From Acidobacteriaceae bacterium (lineage in GTDB: Bacteria > Acidobacteriota > Terriglobia > Terriglobales > Acidobacteriaceae): a stretch of DNA of 15,870 bases. Positions 6,416 to 13,639 of this stretch are shown piece by piece; position 1 is the stretch's first letter, and each line of letters opens with the position of its first letter. Under the pieces are notes generated by a model that saw only the letters and a program-made list of their open reading frames with translations, made no database searches and had not been told where the DNA came from. Position numbers and translations under genes: made by a program. The stretch spans positions 4,214 through 20,083 of the forward strand of contig PMMJ01000556.1 of assembly GCA_003162255.1 (NCBI GenBank), read 5' to 3'.

Positions 6416-8845
6416 TTAGCGCATCGATTCTTCGATTTCCGAGATCCAATCAGGCCGTTTGAGCACTTCGCGGGGCTTAGGCCCGTCGGCGGCTCCGACT
6501 ATGCCATCGCGTTCCATTAAGTCGATCAGGTGGGCGGCTCGGCCGTAGCCTATGCGCAGACGGCGCTGCAAGAGCGAGGTGGAGGCTTTGCCGAACTCGA
6601 TCACCAGGCGCACAGCGTCGTTGAAGAGCGGATCGTTATCATTGTCGTCGGCAGGAAGCTCTCCGGAGTCGCCGGCTCCCTCGGGCGACTCGCGATCTTC
6701 CCTGGGCGTTTCGAGGAATTTCTCCTGATACTGCGCCAAGCCCTGCGCCTTCCAGAATTCCACCACGGCTGCGATTTCTTTTTCGGTTACGTACGGAGCA
6801 TGGAGGCGATGCACGCGCGCCGAGCCCGAAGGCAGGTAGAGCATGTCGCCGCGCCCGAGGAGCGATTCGGCGCCGTTGGCATCGAGAATGGTGCGCGAGT
6901 CAACTTTGGTGGCCACGCGGAACGAGACGCGGGCAGGGAAGTTCGCTTTGATGAGTCCGGTGATGACATCGACTGACGGGCGCTGCGTGGCTAACACTAA
7001 GTGAATGCCTACGGCGCGGGCCATCTGCGCTAGTCGAGTTATCGACTCTTCTACGTTGTGGCCGTCGAGCATCATTAGATCGGCTAACTCGTCGATGATG
7101 ATGACGATCTTGGGAATGGGCCCCTCGTCATCCGTCGCTTGCTCGCTGAACAGGCTGGGCGTGTCGTCGAACAGGCGGTTGTAACTGTCGATGTTTCGCA
7201 CGCCTCTAGCGGCGAGCAGTTTGAGGCGGCGCTCCATTTCGCGGACCGCATTGCGGAGCGCGTTGGCAGCGAGCTTCGGCTCGGTGATGATCGGTGTGTA
7301 GAGATGCGGGACGCCTTCGTAGTTTCCTAGTTCCAGGCGCTTCGGGTCAACTAACACCAGCCTTACTTCGTCGGGCGTCGACTTATAAAGAATCGACATG
7401 ATCATGGCATTGATGGCCACGCTCTTGCCGGTTCCGGTCGAGCCGGCGATTAGCAGGTGCGGCATGCCGGACAGGTCGGCGGCGGCGATGCGTCCGTTAA
7501 TGTCCTTGCCCATGGCTACGGTGAGCTTGGATTTCGAGCCGAGGAACTCCGGCGACTCGATGTTCTCGCGCAGCCAGATAATCTCACGCTCGCGGTTCGG
7601 CACCTGGATGCCGACGGTGCTCTTGCCAGGCATGCGCTCGACGAGAATGCTTTCGGCGCGCAGGGCCAGGCAGAGATCGTCGGTGAGGCTGACAATGCGG
7701 CTGTACTTGATGCCGGCTTCGGGCTTGAATTCGAAGGTAGTGACGACCGGGCCGGGGTTGATCTGCGTGACTTGGCCTAGGACTTCGAACTCCGCGTACT
7801 TCGCGGTGAGAACCTGAGCGATGAGCTTGAGTTCGTCTTCGTGGACGGATTGCTGCTCGTCGGGACGATGCAGCAGGCTCGACGGGGGAAGCTTGTAACT
7901 GCCCGCGATCTTGGGGAGGATCGTCTTGGGCCGACGCTCAGCGTCGGCGCGGTCCGTGACTTCGACTTCGGCGGTAGCGGGCGGAGTCTGCGGCGGGGTT
8001 AGGGCGGAGGCACCTTCGCCTTCCTCGGCCATCATGCGCTCGATGCCAGTGCGTGGGGATGATGCCGTAGGCTGCACGCCTTGGATTTCCTGGTCGATTC
8101 GCTGGTCTCTCTGTTCGGTGCGCGGGGCCTCAGAACGAGGTACAGCCGGACGCGCGGGCACGAGCTGCGCCGTGACCACCGGCTTATCGGCGCGGCGTTT
8201 TTCAAGTTCCTTTTGTTGACGCTTGCGCTCGCGCTCGTCCTGCCAGTCCTTAAAGCGATCTCGCAGCGCCACGATGAAGGCGAAGCGGGTGGGCGCCCAG
8301 AGCTCGATTGCAGAGAACGAGAAAGCGGTGGTGAGGTAGAGAGCGACGGCCAAAACCGTCGTGCAAACAATGTATGCACCGGCAACGTTGAAGTAACGGA
8401 TTAAGACGTCGCCGACGATGCGGCCGACTAGGCCTTCGATCGGGATGGCGCCCATCCAGCGCAGATGCCAGGGCAGGATGGCGAGCAGCGCGGGCACGAA
8501 CAGGAGCAGCCAGATTCCGCCGAGCGTCTTCGCGATTGGAGTCTGCACGGCGCGCGAGCGGAACCAGCGCGCTCCGAGCATGGCCAGAAAGAGGGGCAGC
8601 AGGAACGATCCGACTCCCCAGAATTGCAGGATGAGGTCGGAAAGATAGGCTCCGAAGATGCCGATCCAGTTACGGGCAGCGTGCGATCCGGTGAGGATGG
8701 AGGCGCTGTTCAGCGAAGGATCAAGCGGCGAATAAGACGCCAGCGCAAGAAAAAGGAGGAGGGCGGAGACGCACAACAGGAATCCGGCAAGCTCGTTCAG
8801 ACGCCGGTTCTTGGTGGGCGCAAAAATCTTGGTGAAAAATGTCAT
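6416..8845 (-). CDS. ftsK: FtsK/SpoIIIE DNA translocase
   Basis: The protein has 809 residues and is full length for a short-linker FtsK. The N-terminal ~180 residues hold four to five membrane helices. A charged and Pro-rich linker follows (about 190-330), then the motor: Walker A GSTGTGKS (468-475) and Walker B IVIIIDELADL with D585/E586. The winged-helix gamma domain (about 738-809) reads LRIGYGRAAHLIDLMERDGIVG. FtsK is an ATP-driven hexameric pump at the division septum that moves chromosome termini and activates XerCD recombination. The gamma domain reads the orienting KOPS sequences. The ATG at 8845 begins the membrane region; no strong ribosome site precedes it. A promoter with CATAAT and TTGCCC lies 68-96 bases upstream. 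It is transcribed convergently with the DUF2339/DUF3999 pair. Confidence 0.96.
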   Translation of the reverse strand: MTFFTKIFAPTKNRRLNELAGFLLCVSALLLFLALASYSPLDPSLNSASILTGSHAARNWIGIFGAYLSDLILQFWGVGSFLLPLFLAMLGARWFRSRAVQTPIAKTLGGIWLLLFVPALLAILPWHLRWMGAIPIEGLVGRIVGDVLIRYFNVAGAYIVCTTVLAVALYLTTAFSFSAIELWAPTRFAFIVALRDRFKDWQDERERKRQQKELEKRRADKPVVTAQLVPARPAVPRSEAPRTEQRDQRIDQEIQGVQPTASSPRTGIERMMAEEGEGASALTPPQTPPATAEVEVTDRADAERRPKTILPKIAGSYKLPPSSLLHRPDEQQSVHEDELKLIAQVLTAKYAEFEVLGQVTQINPGPVVTTFEFKPEAGIKYSRIVSLTDDLCLALRAESILVERMPGKSTVGIQVPNREREIIWLRENIESPEFLGSKSKLTVAMGKDINGRIAAADLSGMPHLLIAGSTGTGKSVAINAMIMSILYKSTPDEVRLVLVDPKRLELGNYEGVPHLYTPIITEPKLAANALRNAVREMERRLKLLAARGVRNIDSYNRLFDDTPSLFSEQATDDEGPIPKIVIIIDELADLMMLDGHNVEESITRLAQMARAVGIHLVLATQRPSVDVITGLIKANFPARVSFRVATKVDSRTILDANGAESLLGRGDMLYLPSGSARVHRLHAPYVTEKEIAAVVEFWKAQGLAQYQEKFLETPREDRESPEGAGDSGELPADDNDNDPLFNDAVRLVIEFGKASTSLLQRRLRIGYGRAAHLIDLMERDGIVGAADGPKPREVLKRPDWISEIEESMR

Positions 8846-8912
8846 GTGGCAGCGACGGCGATGCTTCGGAGAAGCTTACCCCACAGCACCGTGACGTGGC
8901 CAGAGCTTAATA

Positions 8913-8941
8913 ATTATGACAAGAAGCGGAGGCTGGGGCAA
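8913..8941 (-). promoter_or_regulatory. Candidate sigma70-like promoter of ftsK
   Basis: On the minus strand, TTGCCC (8941-8936, 4 of 6 to TTGACA) and CATAAT (8918-8913, 5 of 6 to TATAAT) are separated by exactly 17 bases. A transcript would start near 8906 and have a leader of about 60 bases. The leader contains a small hairpin, GCTTC-GGA-GAAGC (8863-8875). Position and spacing make this the best promoter candidate in the window. Confidence 0.55.
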
Positions 8942-8994
8942 TGCGGGAAAAGCGACGGGGTGGCGAGTTGGGTTCGGGCGGAACGAATGCAAGC

Positions 8995-9330
8995 TCAGTG
9001 CTTTGATGCCATAGCCTTTCTTAGGACAGCAACGACCTCAGTACGGTGATTCTTGAGCGCCAAGGACAGCGCAGTGTGTCTGTGCTTGTCGGTGGCGCCA
9101 ACATCAGTACCCTTGTCCAGTAGCAGTCTGACGATTCTAGCGTCCTCGTATCCGCCTTTCGAGGCGGCCAGAATCAGGGCAGTGTCGCCGTCGTTGTTCT
9201 GGGCTTCGATATTGGCTCTTCTAGAAAGAAGGAGTTCTGTCGCGTCCGCGGTAGGCAACGCGCCCCCGGATGCCGATGCTCCAAGTAGGCTTCGACGCTC
9301 AGTCCCTCGGCTTGGGCACGGGAGCGCAGC
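8995..9330 (-). pseudogene. 5'-truncated ankyrin-repeat gene fragment
   Basis: The minus-strand frame is open from a stop at 9333 to the TGA at 8995. It encodes at least two ankyrin repeats: ELLLSRRANIEAQNNDGDTA then IVRLLLDKGTDVGATDKHRH, each with the consensus LLL-x2-GA-x2-x-A-x2-x-G-x-TAL-x2-A pattern. Ankyrin-like residues also appear before the first usable start, the TTG at 9258 (87 residues): RSLLGASASGG reads as the helix pair of an earlier repeat. No ATG and no ribosome site are present. The best reading is the C-terminal remnant of a longer ankyrin protein whose 5' part has been lost. A short functional protein from TTG 9258 cannot be excluded. It lies directly upstream of ftsK on the same strand, 149 bp away. 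Confidence 0.6.
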
Positions 9331-9435
9331 TTAGTTTCCAGTTAAGGATGGATGCTGATGCTCATGGATGTTGCCGTCGCCCCTCGATCAGGATTCTAAC
9401 CCGCCATTTCGCGGTTGTCATTGTTCGGAGTTCGT

Positions 9436-9507
9436 GGAGATTAGTGTCCAATTGATGCGCCCAAGTCAGCACCGCAATTACAAGCACGATGTGGTACATG
9501 GCAAACG
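9436..9507 (-). pseudogene. Decayed duplicate of the uppP 3' end
   Basis: This non-coding stretch aligns with the end of the intact uppP gene at 10184-10259, in the same orientation. Thirteen of 14 bases agree in the outer block (9436-9449 vs 10184-10197) and 42 of 50 in the inner block (9458-9507 vs 10210-10259). The inner block includes 15 identical bases, GGTACATGGCAAACG. Between the blocks the left copy is four bases shorter. Read on the minus strand it gives FAMYHIVLVIAVLTWA, matching the UppP ending FAMYRIVLGIAVLAWA, but the shortened block shifts the frame and the original stop is lost. It lies just before the toxin-antitoxin operon. Confidence 0.72.
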
Positions 9508-9527
9508 TTCGCAGAGTGTCAATTCAC

Positions 9528-9553
9528 GTACTGACATGGTATAGTCAAAGTAC
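9528..9553. promoter_or_regulatory. Candidate promoter/operator of the toxin-antitoxin operon
   Basis: An imperfect inverted repeat, GTAC-TGAC-ATGGTATA-GTCA-aa-GTAC, spans 9528-9553. Its centre contains TATAGT (9540-9545), a good -10 element, 26 bases before the antitoxin ATG. The -35 position (TGTCAA, 9517-9522) is a poor match. An inverted repeat covering the -10 is what one expects if the ribbon-helix-helix antitoxin represses its own operon. The binding itself is inference. Confidence 0.42.
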
Positions 9554-9570
9554 TTACAGGGGAGTTTCTT

Positions 9571-9864
9571 ATGCCGAAGGAAGCCGTCTTTACCGTCAAA
9601 TTGGAAGCCGATTTGCGGGACGCCTTCGCGGCCGAAGCGGCGGCGACTCACCGGCCGGCATCCGAGTTGGTTCGCGCATTTATGCGGGAGTTCGTCCAAC
9701 GCCAGCGCGAGGCGCGGGAACATGACGCCTGGTTTCGCGCCAAGGTGCAGGAAGCCATGGACGATCCGCGCCCCGGCATCCCGCATGACGTGGTGATGGA
9801 TGAAACCCGCGCCATCATTGATCGCATCGTAGCCGAAGACCGGATCGCAGCCGAGAAGGCTTAG
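9571..9864 (+). CDS. Ribbon-helix-helix antitoxin (type II toxin-antitoxin)
   Basis: The protein has 97 residues. The N-terminal half (about residues 4-48) fits a ribbon-helix-helix DNA-binding fold: a short beta strand (AVFTVKLEADL), helix (RDAFAAEAAAT), turn (HRPA) and helix (SELVRAFMREFVQRQ). The charged, helical C-terminal half would wrap and neutralise the toxin. The ATG is preceded by GGGGAG at six bases, a strong ribosome site. The ParE/RelE-type toxin gene starts four bases after the stop, the standard order for this class. The product probably represses its own promoter through the inverted repeat at 9528-9553. Subfamily naming (ParD-, RelB- or CopG-like) cannot be settled by eye. 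Confidence 0.85.
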   Translation: MPKEAVFTVKLEADLRDAFAAEAAATHRPASELVRAFMREFVQRQREAREHDAWFRAKVQEAMDDPRPGIPHDVVMDETRAIIDRIVAEDRIAAEKA

Positions 9865-9868
9865 GTAC

Positions 9869-10153
9869 GTGAGGGTCGATTGGCACCCTTTGGCGCGCGC
9901 CGACCTGGCCGAGTTGGTGGCCTACATCGCAAGCGACAACCCCGTCGCCGCCTACCGCGTGCACGATGACATTCGAAAGCAAACCACTCTGCTGGCGATC
10001 TACCCGGAACTCGGCCGTCCCGGTCGCGTCCGCGGCACGCGTGAGTTAGTGGTTACGGGAACGCCTTACATCGTCGCCTATCGCTTCGCCGCAGATGTGC
10101 TGACCGTGTTGCGTCTGCTGCACGGCGCACGCCGGTGGCCCCGAAAGCTGTGA
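9869..10153 (+). CDS. RelE/ParE superfamily toxin
   Basis: The protein has 94 residues with the ParE-like pattern: WHPLARADLAELVAYIA (first helix), NPVAAYRVHDDIRKQTTLL (second helix), YPELGRPGRVRGTRELVV, PYIVAYRFAADVLTVLRLLHG, and the C-terminal ARRWPRKL. The GRPGRVRGTREL and LLHGARRWP segments are typical of the ParE group rather than the ribosome-dependent RelE nucleases. ParE toxins act on DNA gyrase where tested; that target is not shown here. The start is GTG at 9869, four bases past the antitoxin stop, so translation is coupled. It ends 35 bases from the convergent uppP stop. Both toxin and antitoxin appear intact, so the pair is likely functional. Confidence 0.87.
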   Translation: MRVDWHPLARADLAELVAYIASDNPVAAYRVHDDIRKQTTLLAIYPELGRPGRVRGTRELVVTGTPYIVAYRFAADVLTVLRLLHGARRWPRKL

Positions 10154-10188
10154 GGGGAGCGCGAGGTACCACAGGCGCGTTGGGGAGA

Positions 10189-11085
10189 TCAGTGTCCGAT
10201 CATTCCCGCCGCCCAGGCCAGTACGGCAATTCCAAGCACAATCCGGTACATGGCAAACGGAGCAAACCCGCGCTTGCGGACGTAGCCCATGAACCAGGCG
10301 ACGGCTCCGTAGGCGACGATGAAGGAGACGACAAAGCCGATGCCGAGGATGACCCATTGGTGAGAGGTGATTTCGTGAACGCCGATAGGATTTTCATCTT
10401 TGCCGGTAAGCGACTTTAGTAGCGTGTAGAGCGTGGCCACCGTCATGGTGGGGATGGAGAGGAAGAAGGAAAACTCGAGCGCCGCTGCGCGCGACATTCC
10501 CGCCAGCTGTCCTCCGGCAATCGTGGACATGGAGCGCGAGGTTCCAGGAAAAACGGCGGAGAGAATCTGGCAGGCGCCGATCCAGATCGCCTGCCCGCCG
10601 TGGACGTCGTCCATCTTCCAGGTATGAATGGGAGAGCCCGGTGCACCCGGACCGGCTTTTTCCCAGGGCGCTTTCATGGCGTCGATGATCCACATCACGA
10701 TGCCGCCGATCAAGAGTGCCGCGCCCATCACGTAGAGACTCTCGAGGTTCTTGCCAATCACTTTCGTCAGCAGAAACGACGGGATCGCGGTGACGACGAA
10801 GGCGATTATGACTAGGCTCAACGGATGGGTCAGATAGTCGCAGTCTTTCCTCTCGCCCTCGGGAAAGGTCGAGAAGAGCTTGGCGATGTGGTGGCGGAAA
10901 TAAATGGGCAAAACCAAGATCGCGCCGAGCTGGATGACGATGGAATACATCTTCCAGTAGCCGCTCGAAAGCGGTACCTGCAGCAGAACTTCGGAAATGC
11001 GGAGATGGGCGGTGGAACTTACGGGCAGGAACTCAGTGAGTCCTTCTACAATTCCCAGCAGCACCGACAGCACGTAGTCGTTCAA
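10189..11085 (-). CDS. uppP: Undecaprenyl-diphosphate phosphatase
   Basis: This is a 298-residue membrane protein of the BacA/UppP family. It dephosphorylates undecaprenyl diphosphate so the lipid carrier can be reused for peptidoglycan and other envelope glycans. Signature motif 1 is EGLTEFLPVSSTAHL (residues 14-28; catalytic-type E14, E18, S23-S24, H27). Motif 2 is PGTSRSMSTIAGG (180-192; R184). Hydrophobic helices cover most of the rest. Family members usually have G where A26 is (SSTGHL). The start is TTG at 11085, supported by GGAGG six bases upstream. A second, decayed copy of its 3' end lies at 9436-9507 beyond the toxin-antitoxin operon. The M28 peptidase gene precedes it by 75 bp on the same strand, with a hairpin between. 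Confidence 0.96.
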   Translation of the reverse strand: MNDYVLSVLLGIVEGLTEFLPVSSTAHLRISEVLLQVPLSSGYWKMYSIVIQLGAILVLPIYFRHHIAKLFSTFPEGERKDCDYLTHPLSLVIIAFVVTAIPSFLLTKVIGKNLESLYVMGAALLIGGIVMWIIDAMKAPWEKAGPGAPGSPIHTWKMDDVHGGQAIWIGACQILSAVFPGTSRSMSTIAGGQLAGMSRAAALEFSFFLSIPTMTVATLYTLLKSLTGKDENPIGVHEITSHQWVILGIGFVVSFIVAYGAVAWFMGYVRKRGFAPFAMYRIVLGIAVLAWAAGMIGH

Positions 11086-11105
11086 GTATTTCCTCCAATG
11101 TAAAC

Positions 11106-11121
11106 ACGCGGCTGGCCGCGT
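11106..11121. repeat. Small GC hairpin between the M28 peptidase gene and uppP
   Basis: ACGCGGC-TG-GCCGCGT is a perfect 7-bp inverted repeat, best drawn with a four-base loop. It sits in the 75-bp gap 21 bases before the uppP start. On the minus strand only a weak GTTT follows, so it may reduce read-through or affect uppP translation rather than terminate strongly. Confidence 0.35.
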
Positions 11122-11160
11122 TTCATGCGAGATGAAGCAAACCCCCGCCTCTACGAAAAT

Positions 11161-12771
11161 TCATTGTTCCATTTTGACAGGTTCGGCGTAGCGCCGGAAG
11201 AAACTATCTGGCTTCCACTGCGGGCGTTGGTCGCCGTTGGCGATATTGATGAGCAGGGCTCTGACGATCTCTTCGTATTTCGCGGCAGCGGCGAGGTCAA
11301 CCGGTTGGTCCACGTCGTCGGAGGGCGCGTGATACCGCTGAGTCAGCCAATCTTTGAAAATCTTTACCTCGGGCGTTCCGGGCTCGGGAGCCACGCCCAT
11401 CATCACGGAAGGTACGCCGTGGCGGATGAAGTTGTATTGATCGCTGCGGACGAAAATGTTGCGCAGCGGCTCGGGATCAGACTGAACTCTTATGCCGAGC
11501 GATTGCGCGACCTCGCGCGCGCGATCACCCAGATCGGACTCATCGATGCCCCACACGGTAAGCAGCTTGAGCGGCACGATGGGCAAGAACATGTCAACGT
11601 TGACGTCGGCGACAATGGATTTTGGCGCGACCGTCGGATGCGCGGCGAAATACTTGGAGCCGAGCAGGCCCTTTTCTTCTCCAGTGACGAGGACAAGGAG
11701 GACGGAGCGGCGCAATTTCTCCGGATTTTTCTTGAAGCTGGCGGCCATGTCCAGGACGAGGGCGCTGCCGGAGCCATTGTCCATCGCCCCGTTGTAAATG
11801 CGGTCGCCATTGATGGGCTCTCCGATGCCGATGTGATCGAGGTGGGCGGAGAGCACGACGTATTCATCTTTCAGCGCAGGATCGCTGCCAGGGAGTTTGG
11901 CGACGAGGTTGGCCGATTCTATTTTCGTAATGTCAACTCTCGTTTTTGCTGCGAGCGAAACGGCGAGAGGAAAGTGTGGCAACGGCTTGCGATCTTTACC
12001 AAGAGCGGCGATTTCTTCGAAGGTGTGGCCGGAGCCGGCAAAGAATTTCTCGGCGCTGACGGGATTGACGGTGACGGCGAGCTTTGCGCCTTCCGTTTCG
12101 TTGAACTCGGGATAGTCGAGATCCATGGTGGGGTGGGCGCGGTTGAGCGCGATGCGGGACCAGGGGATATCCATTGACGCGGGGTTGATCAACGAAACGA
12201 TGCCGACGGCGCCCGCCGCGCGCAGCACTTTCCAGCGCTCGGCCGCCGTCTGGTAATGCGATGCGAGCGCGCCCGGAATCTCGGAGGGCGATCCCGAGAA
12301 GATCACAATGATCTTGCCGAGAATGTCGACGCCGGCGAAATCGTCATAATTGTTTTCGGGAACTTTGAGACCATAGCCGACGAAAACCAGCGGTGCTTCG
12401 ACCTCGGGCGCGGGCATGACGCGTGTGCCAATGATGGCATCTTCGCCGAGCGTGAGCGGTTCGTGCTTGCCGTCGCGGCTGAGGGTCAGACTGCAATCTT
12501 TTTCGACGATCTGGCGGGAGACGAACTTCACGGGCTGGTAGAAGCCGTTAACGCCCGCTGGCTCCGCACCCGCGTTCTTGAGTTGCTCGATGGCGTAGGC
12601 TTGCGCGGCGCGCTCTCCACGGCTGCCGGTGTCGCGGCCTTCGAGTTTGTCGTCAGCGAGGAATTTGATGTGGTTCCACCAGGTTTGGCCGTCGAAGTGA
12701 GGAGCGGTTTGGGCTGCGGCGGAGATCGCGAATGACAGCGCAAGCAGAAAGGTCGACGACTTGATTTTCAT
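11161..12771 (-). CDS. Secreted M28 family zinc aminopeptidase with PA-like domain
   Basis: The protein has 536 residues. A signal peptide spans residues 1-20 (basic MKIKSS, hydrophobic LLALSFAISAAAQ), so it acts outside the cytoplasm. An inserted protease-associated-like region (about 120-240) contains VFVGYGLKVPENNYDDFAGV. The catalytic domain carries the full M28 metal set: H310 and D312 in HLDH, D331 in MDNGSG, E365/E366 in GEEKGLLGS, D393 in NVDM and H481 in RYHAPSDD. These bind two zinc ions and activate water for removal of N-terminal residues from peptides. The ATG at 12771 has AGGGG six bases upstream. uppP follows 75 bp downstream on the same strand. Exact substrate preference is unknown; a role in scavenging peptides is inferred. 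Confidence 0.93.
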   Translation of the reverse strand: MKIKSSTFLLALSFAISAAAQTAPHFDGQTWWNHIKFLADDKLEGRDTGSRGERAAQAYAIEQLKNAGAEPAGVNGFYQPVKFVSRQIVEKDCSLTLSRDGKHEPLTLGEDAIIGTRVMPAPEVEAPLVFVGYGLKVPENNYDDFAGVDILGKIIVIFSGSPSEIPGALASHYQTAAERWKVLRAAGAVGIVSLINPASMDIPWSRIALNRAHPTMDLDYPEFNETEGAKLAVTVNPVSAEKFFAGSGHTFEEIAALGKDRKPLPHFPLAVSLAAKTRVDITKIESANLVAKLPGSDPALKDEYVVLSAHLDHIGIGEPINGDRIYNGAMDNGSGSALVLDMAASFKKNPEKLRRSVLLVLVTGEEKGLLGSKYFAAHPTVAPKSIVADVNVDMFLPIVPLKLLTVWGIDESDLGDRAREVAQSLGIRVQSDPEPLRNIFVRSDQYNFIRHGVPSVMMGVAPEPGTPEVKIFKDWLTQRYHAPSDDVDQPVDLAAAAKYEEIVRALLINIANGDQRPQWKPDSFFRRYAEPVKMEQ

Positions 12772-12835
12772 AGTTTCCCCTCGTGGCGAAGGTTTCTAGC
12801 ATATCAGGAACGAGTGTGAAGAGAGGTCCAGACCT

Positions 12836-12859
12836 GGCAGGGCAAACGGCAGGGCAACT
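12836..12859. repeat. 12-bp tandem duplication in the divergent spacer
   Basis: GGCAGGGCAAAC is followed immediately by GGCAGGGCAACT, two copies differing at two final bases. It lies in the 148-bp spacer between the divergent M28 peptidase and flavin-reductase genes. It could be a chance duplication or a pair of regulator half-sites. I found no convincing promoter pair for either gene in this spacer. Confidence 0.4.
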
Positions 12860-12919
12860 TTTGGTTTGAGCGCAAGATGCGGATAGCACCGCCGGCGCTA
12901 ATGCGGGTATCGTTCGGCC

Positions 12920-13639
12920 ATGCACAAGACGATCGACCCAACCATCCTCTATTTCGGAACGCCCGTGGCGTTAATCAGCACCTTAAACCCGGACGGCTCG
13001 CCGAACCTCGCCCCGATGTCATCGGCGTGGTGGCTGGGCTGGAGTTGCATGCTGGGCTTGGGCCAGATGGGACAGACCTCAGATAACCTCATACGCACGC
13101 GCGAGTGCGTTATCAACCTGCCTTCGGAAAAGCTGGTGAGTCATGTCGATCGCCTGGCACTTACTACCGGCAAGAATCCTGTGCCGGACAAGAAACGTCA
13201 GTGGGGCTACCAATATGAACCGGACAAATTTGGCGTCGCGGGGTTCACTGCGATGGAGTCGCTATCGGTCGCGCCACCGCGTGTGCGCGAGTGTCCGGTG
13301 CAAATGGAGGGCGTCGTGCACGATTTCCGTCCCTTCGGCAAGAACGTCAGCGCGAACGCGTTCGAAGTGCATATCGTGAAGCTGCATGTCGACGAAGAAC
13401 TGCTGACAGGCAACAGCGCGCGTCCCCATATCGATCCGGTGCGCTGGCGCCCACTGATTATGAGCTTCTGCCGATTTTTTGGGCTGGGCGCCGAGGTGCA
13501 TCCGTCGCGCCTTGCGGAATCGGATTTCATGAAATTCGTAACCCAGGCAACGACCCTGCAATCGGCGCATTCGTCTGGAACGAACGGAGATAACGCGGAG
13601 TCCAGCCCCAAAACAGAGCCAGCTAATCAGAATGCGTAA
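12920..13639 (+). CDS. Flavin reductase-like, FMN-binding split-barrel protein
   Basis: The protein has 239 residues. The N-terminal ~190 residues fit the flavin reductase-like split barrel: TPVALISTLNPDGSPNLAPM (about 14-33), SAWWLGWSCMLGLG, then QTSDNLIRTRECVINLPSE (about 52-70), where such proteins contact FMN. ANAFEVHIVKLHVDEELL follows as a late beta strand. The last ~35 residues are polar, low complexity and probably disordered. Members use FMN to reduce flavins or act as small oxidoreductases; the substrate is not evident. The ATG at 12920 fits the domain start, but no good ribosome site is seen, so translation may be weak or leaderless. The 3' end overlaps the convergent outer-membrane gene by 13 bp. 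Confidence 0.85.
   Translation: MHKTIDPTILYFGTPVALISTLNPDGSPNLAPMSSAWWLGWSCMLGLGQMGQTSDNLIRTRECVINLPSEKLVSHVDRLALTTGKNPVPDKKRQWGYQYEPDKFGVAGFTAMESLSVAPPRVRECPVQMEGVVHDFRPFGKNVSANAFEVHIVKLHVDEELLTGNSARPHIDPVRWRPLIMSFCRFFGLGAEVHPSRLAESDFMKFVTQATTLQSAHSSGTNGDNAESSPKTEPANQNA

Noticed and set aside
9270..9455. Plus-strand 61-codon frame across the ankyrin/uppP remnant spacer
   Set aside because: No family or ribosome site; the minus strand of the same bases carries recognisable ankyrin and UppP remnants.
11125..12177. Long plus-strand open frame (350 codons) opposite the M28 peptidase gene
   Set aside because: It is the antisense shadow of a gene with all M28 metal ligands. Its composition is that of a complementary GC-rich frame and it shows no protein family.
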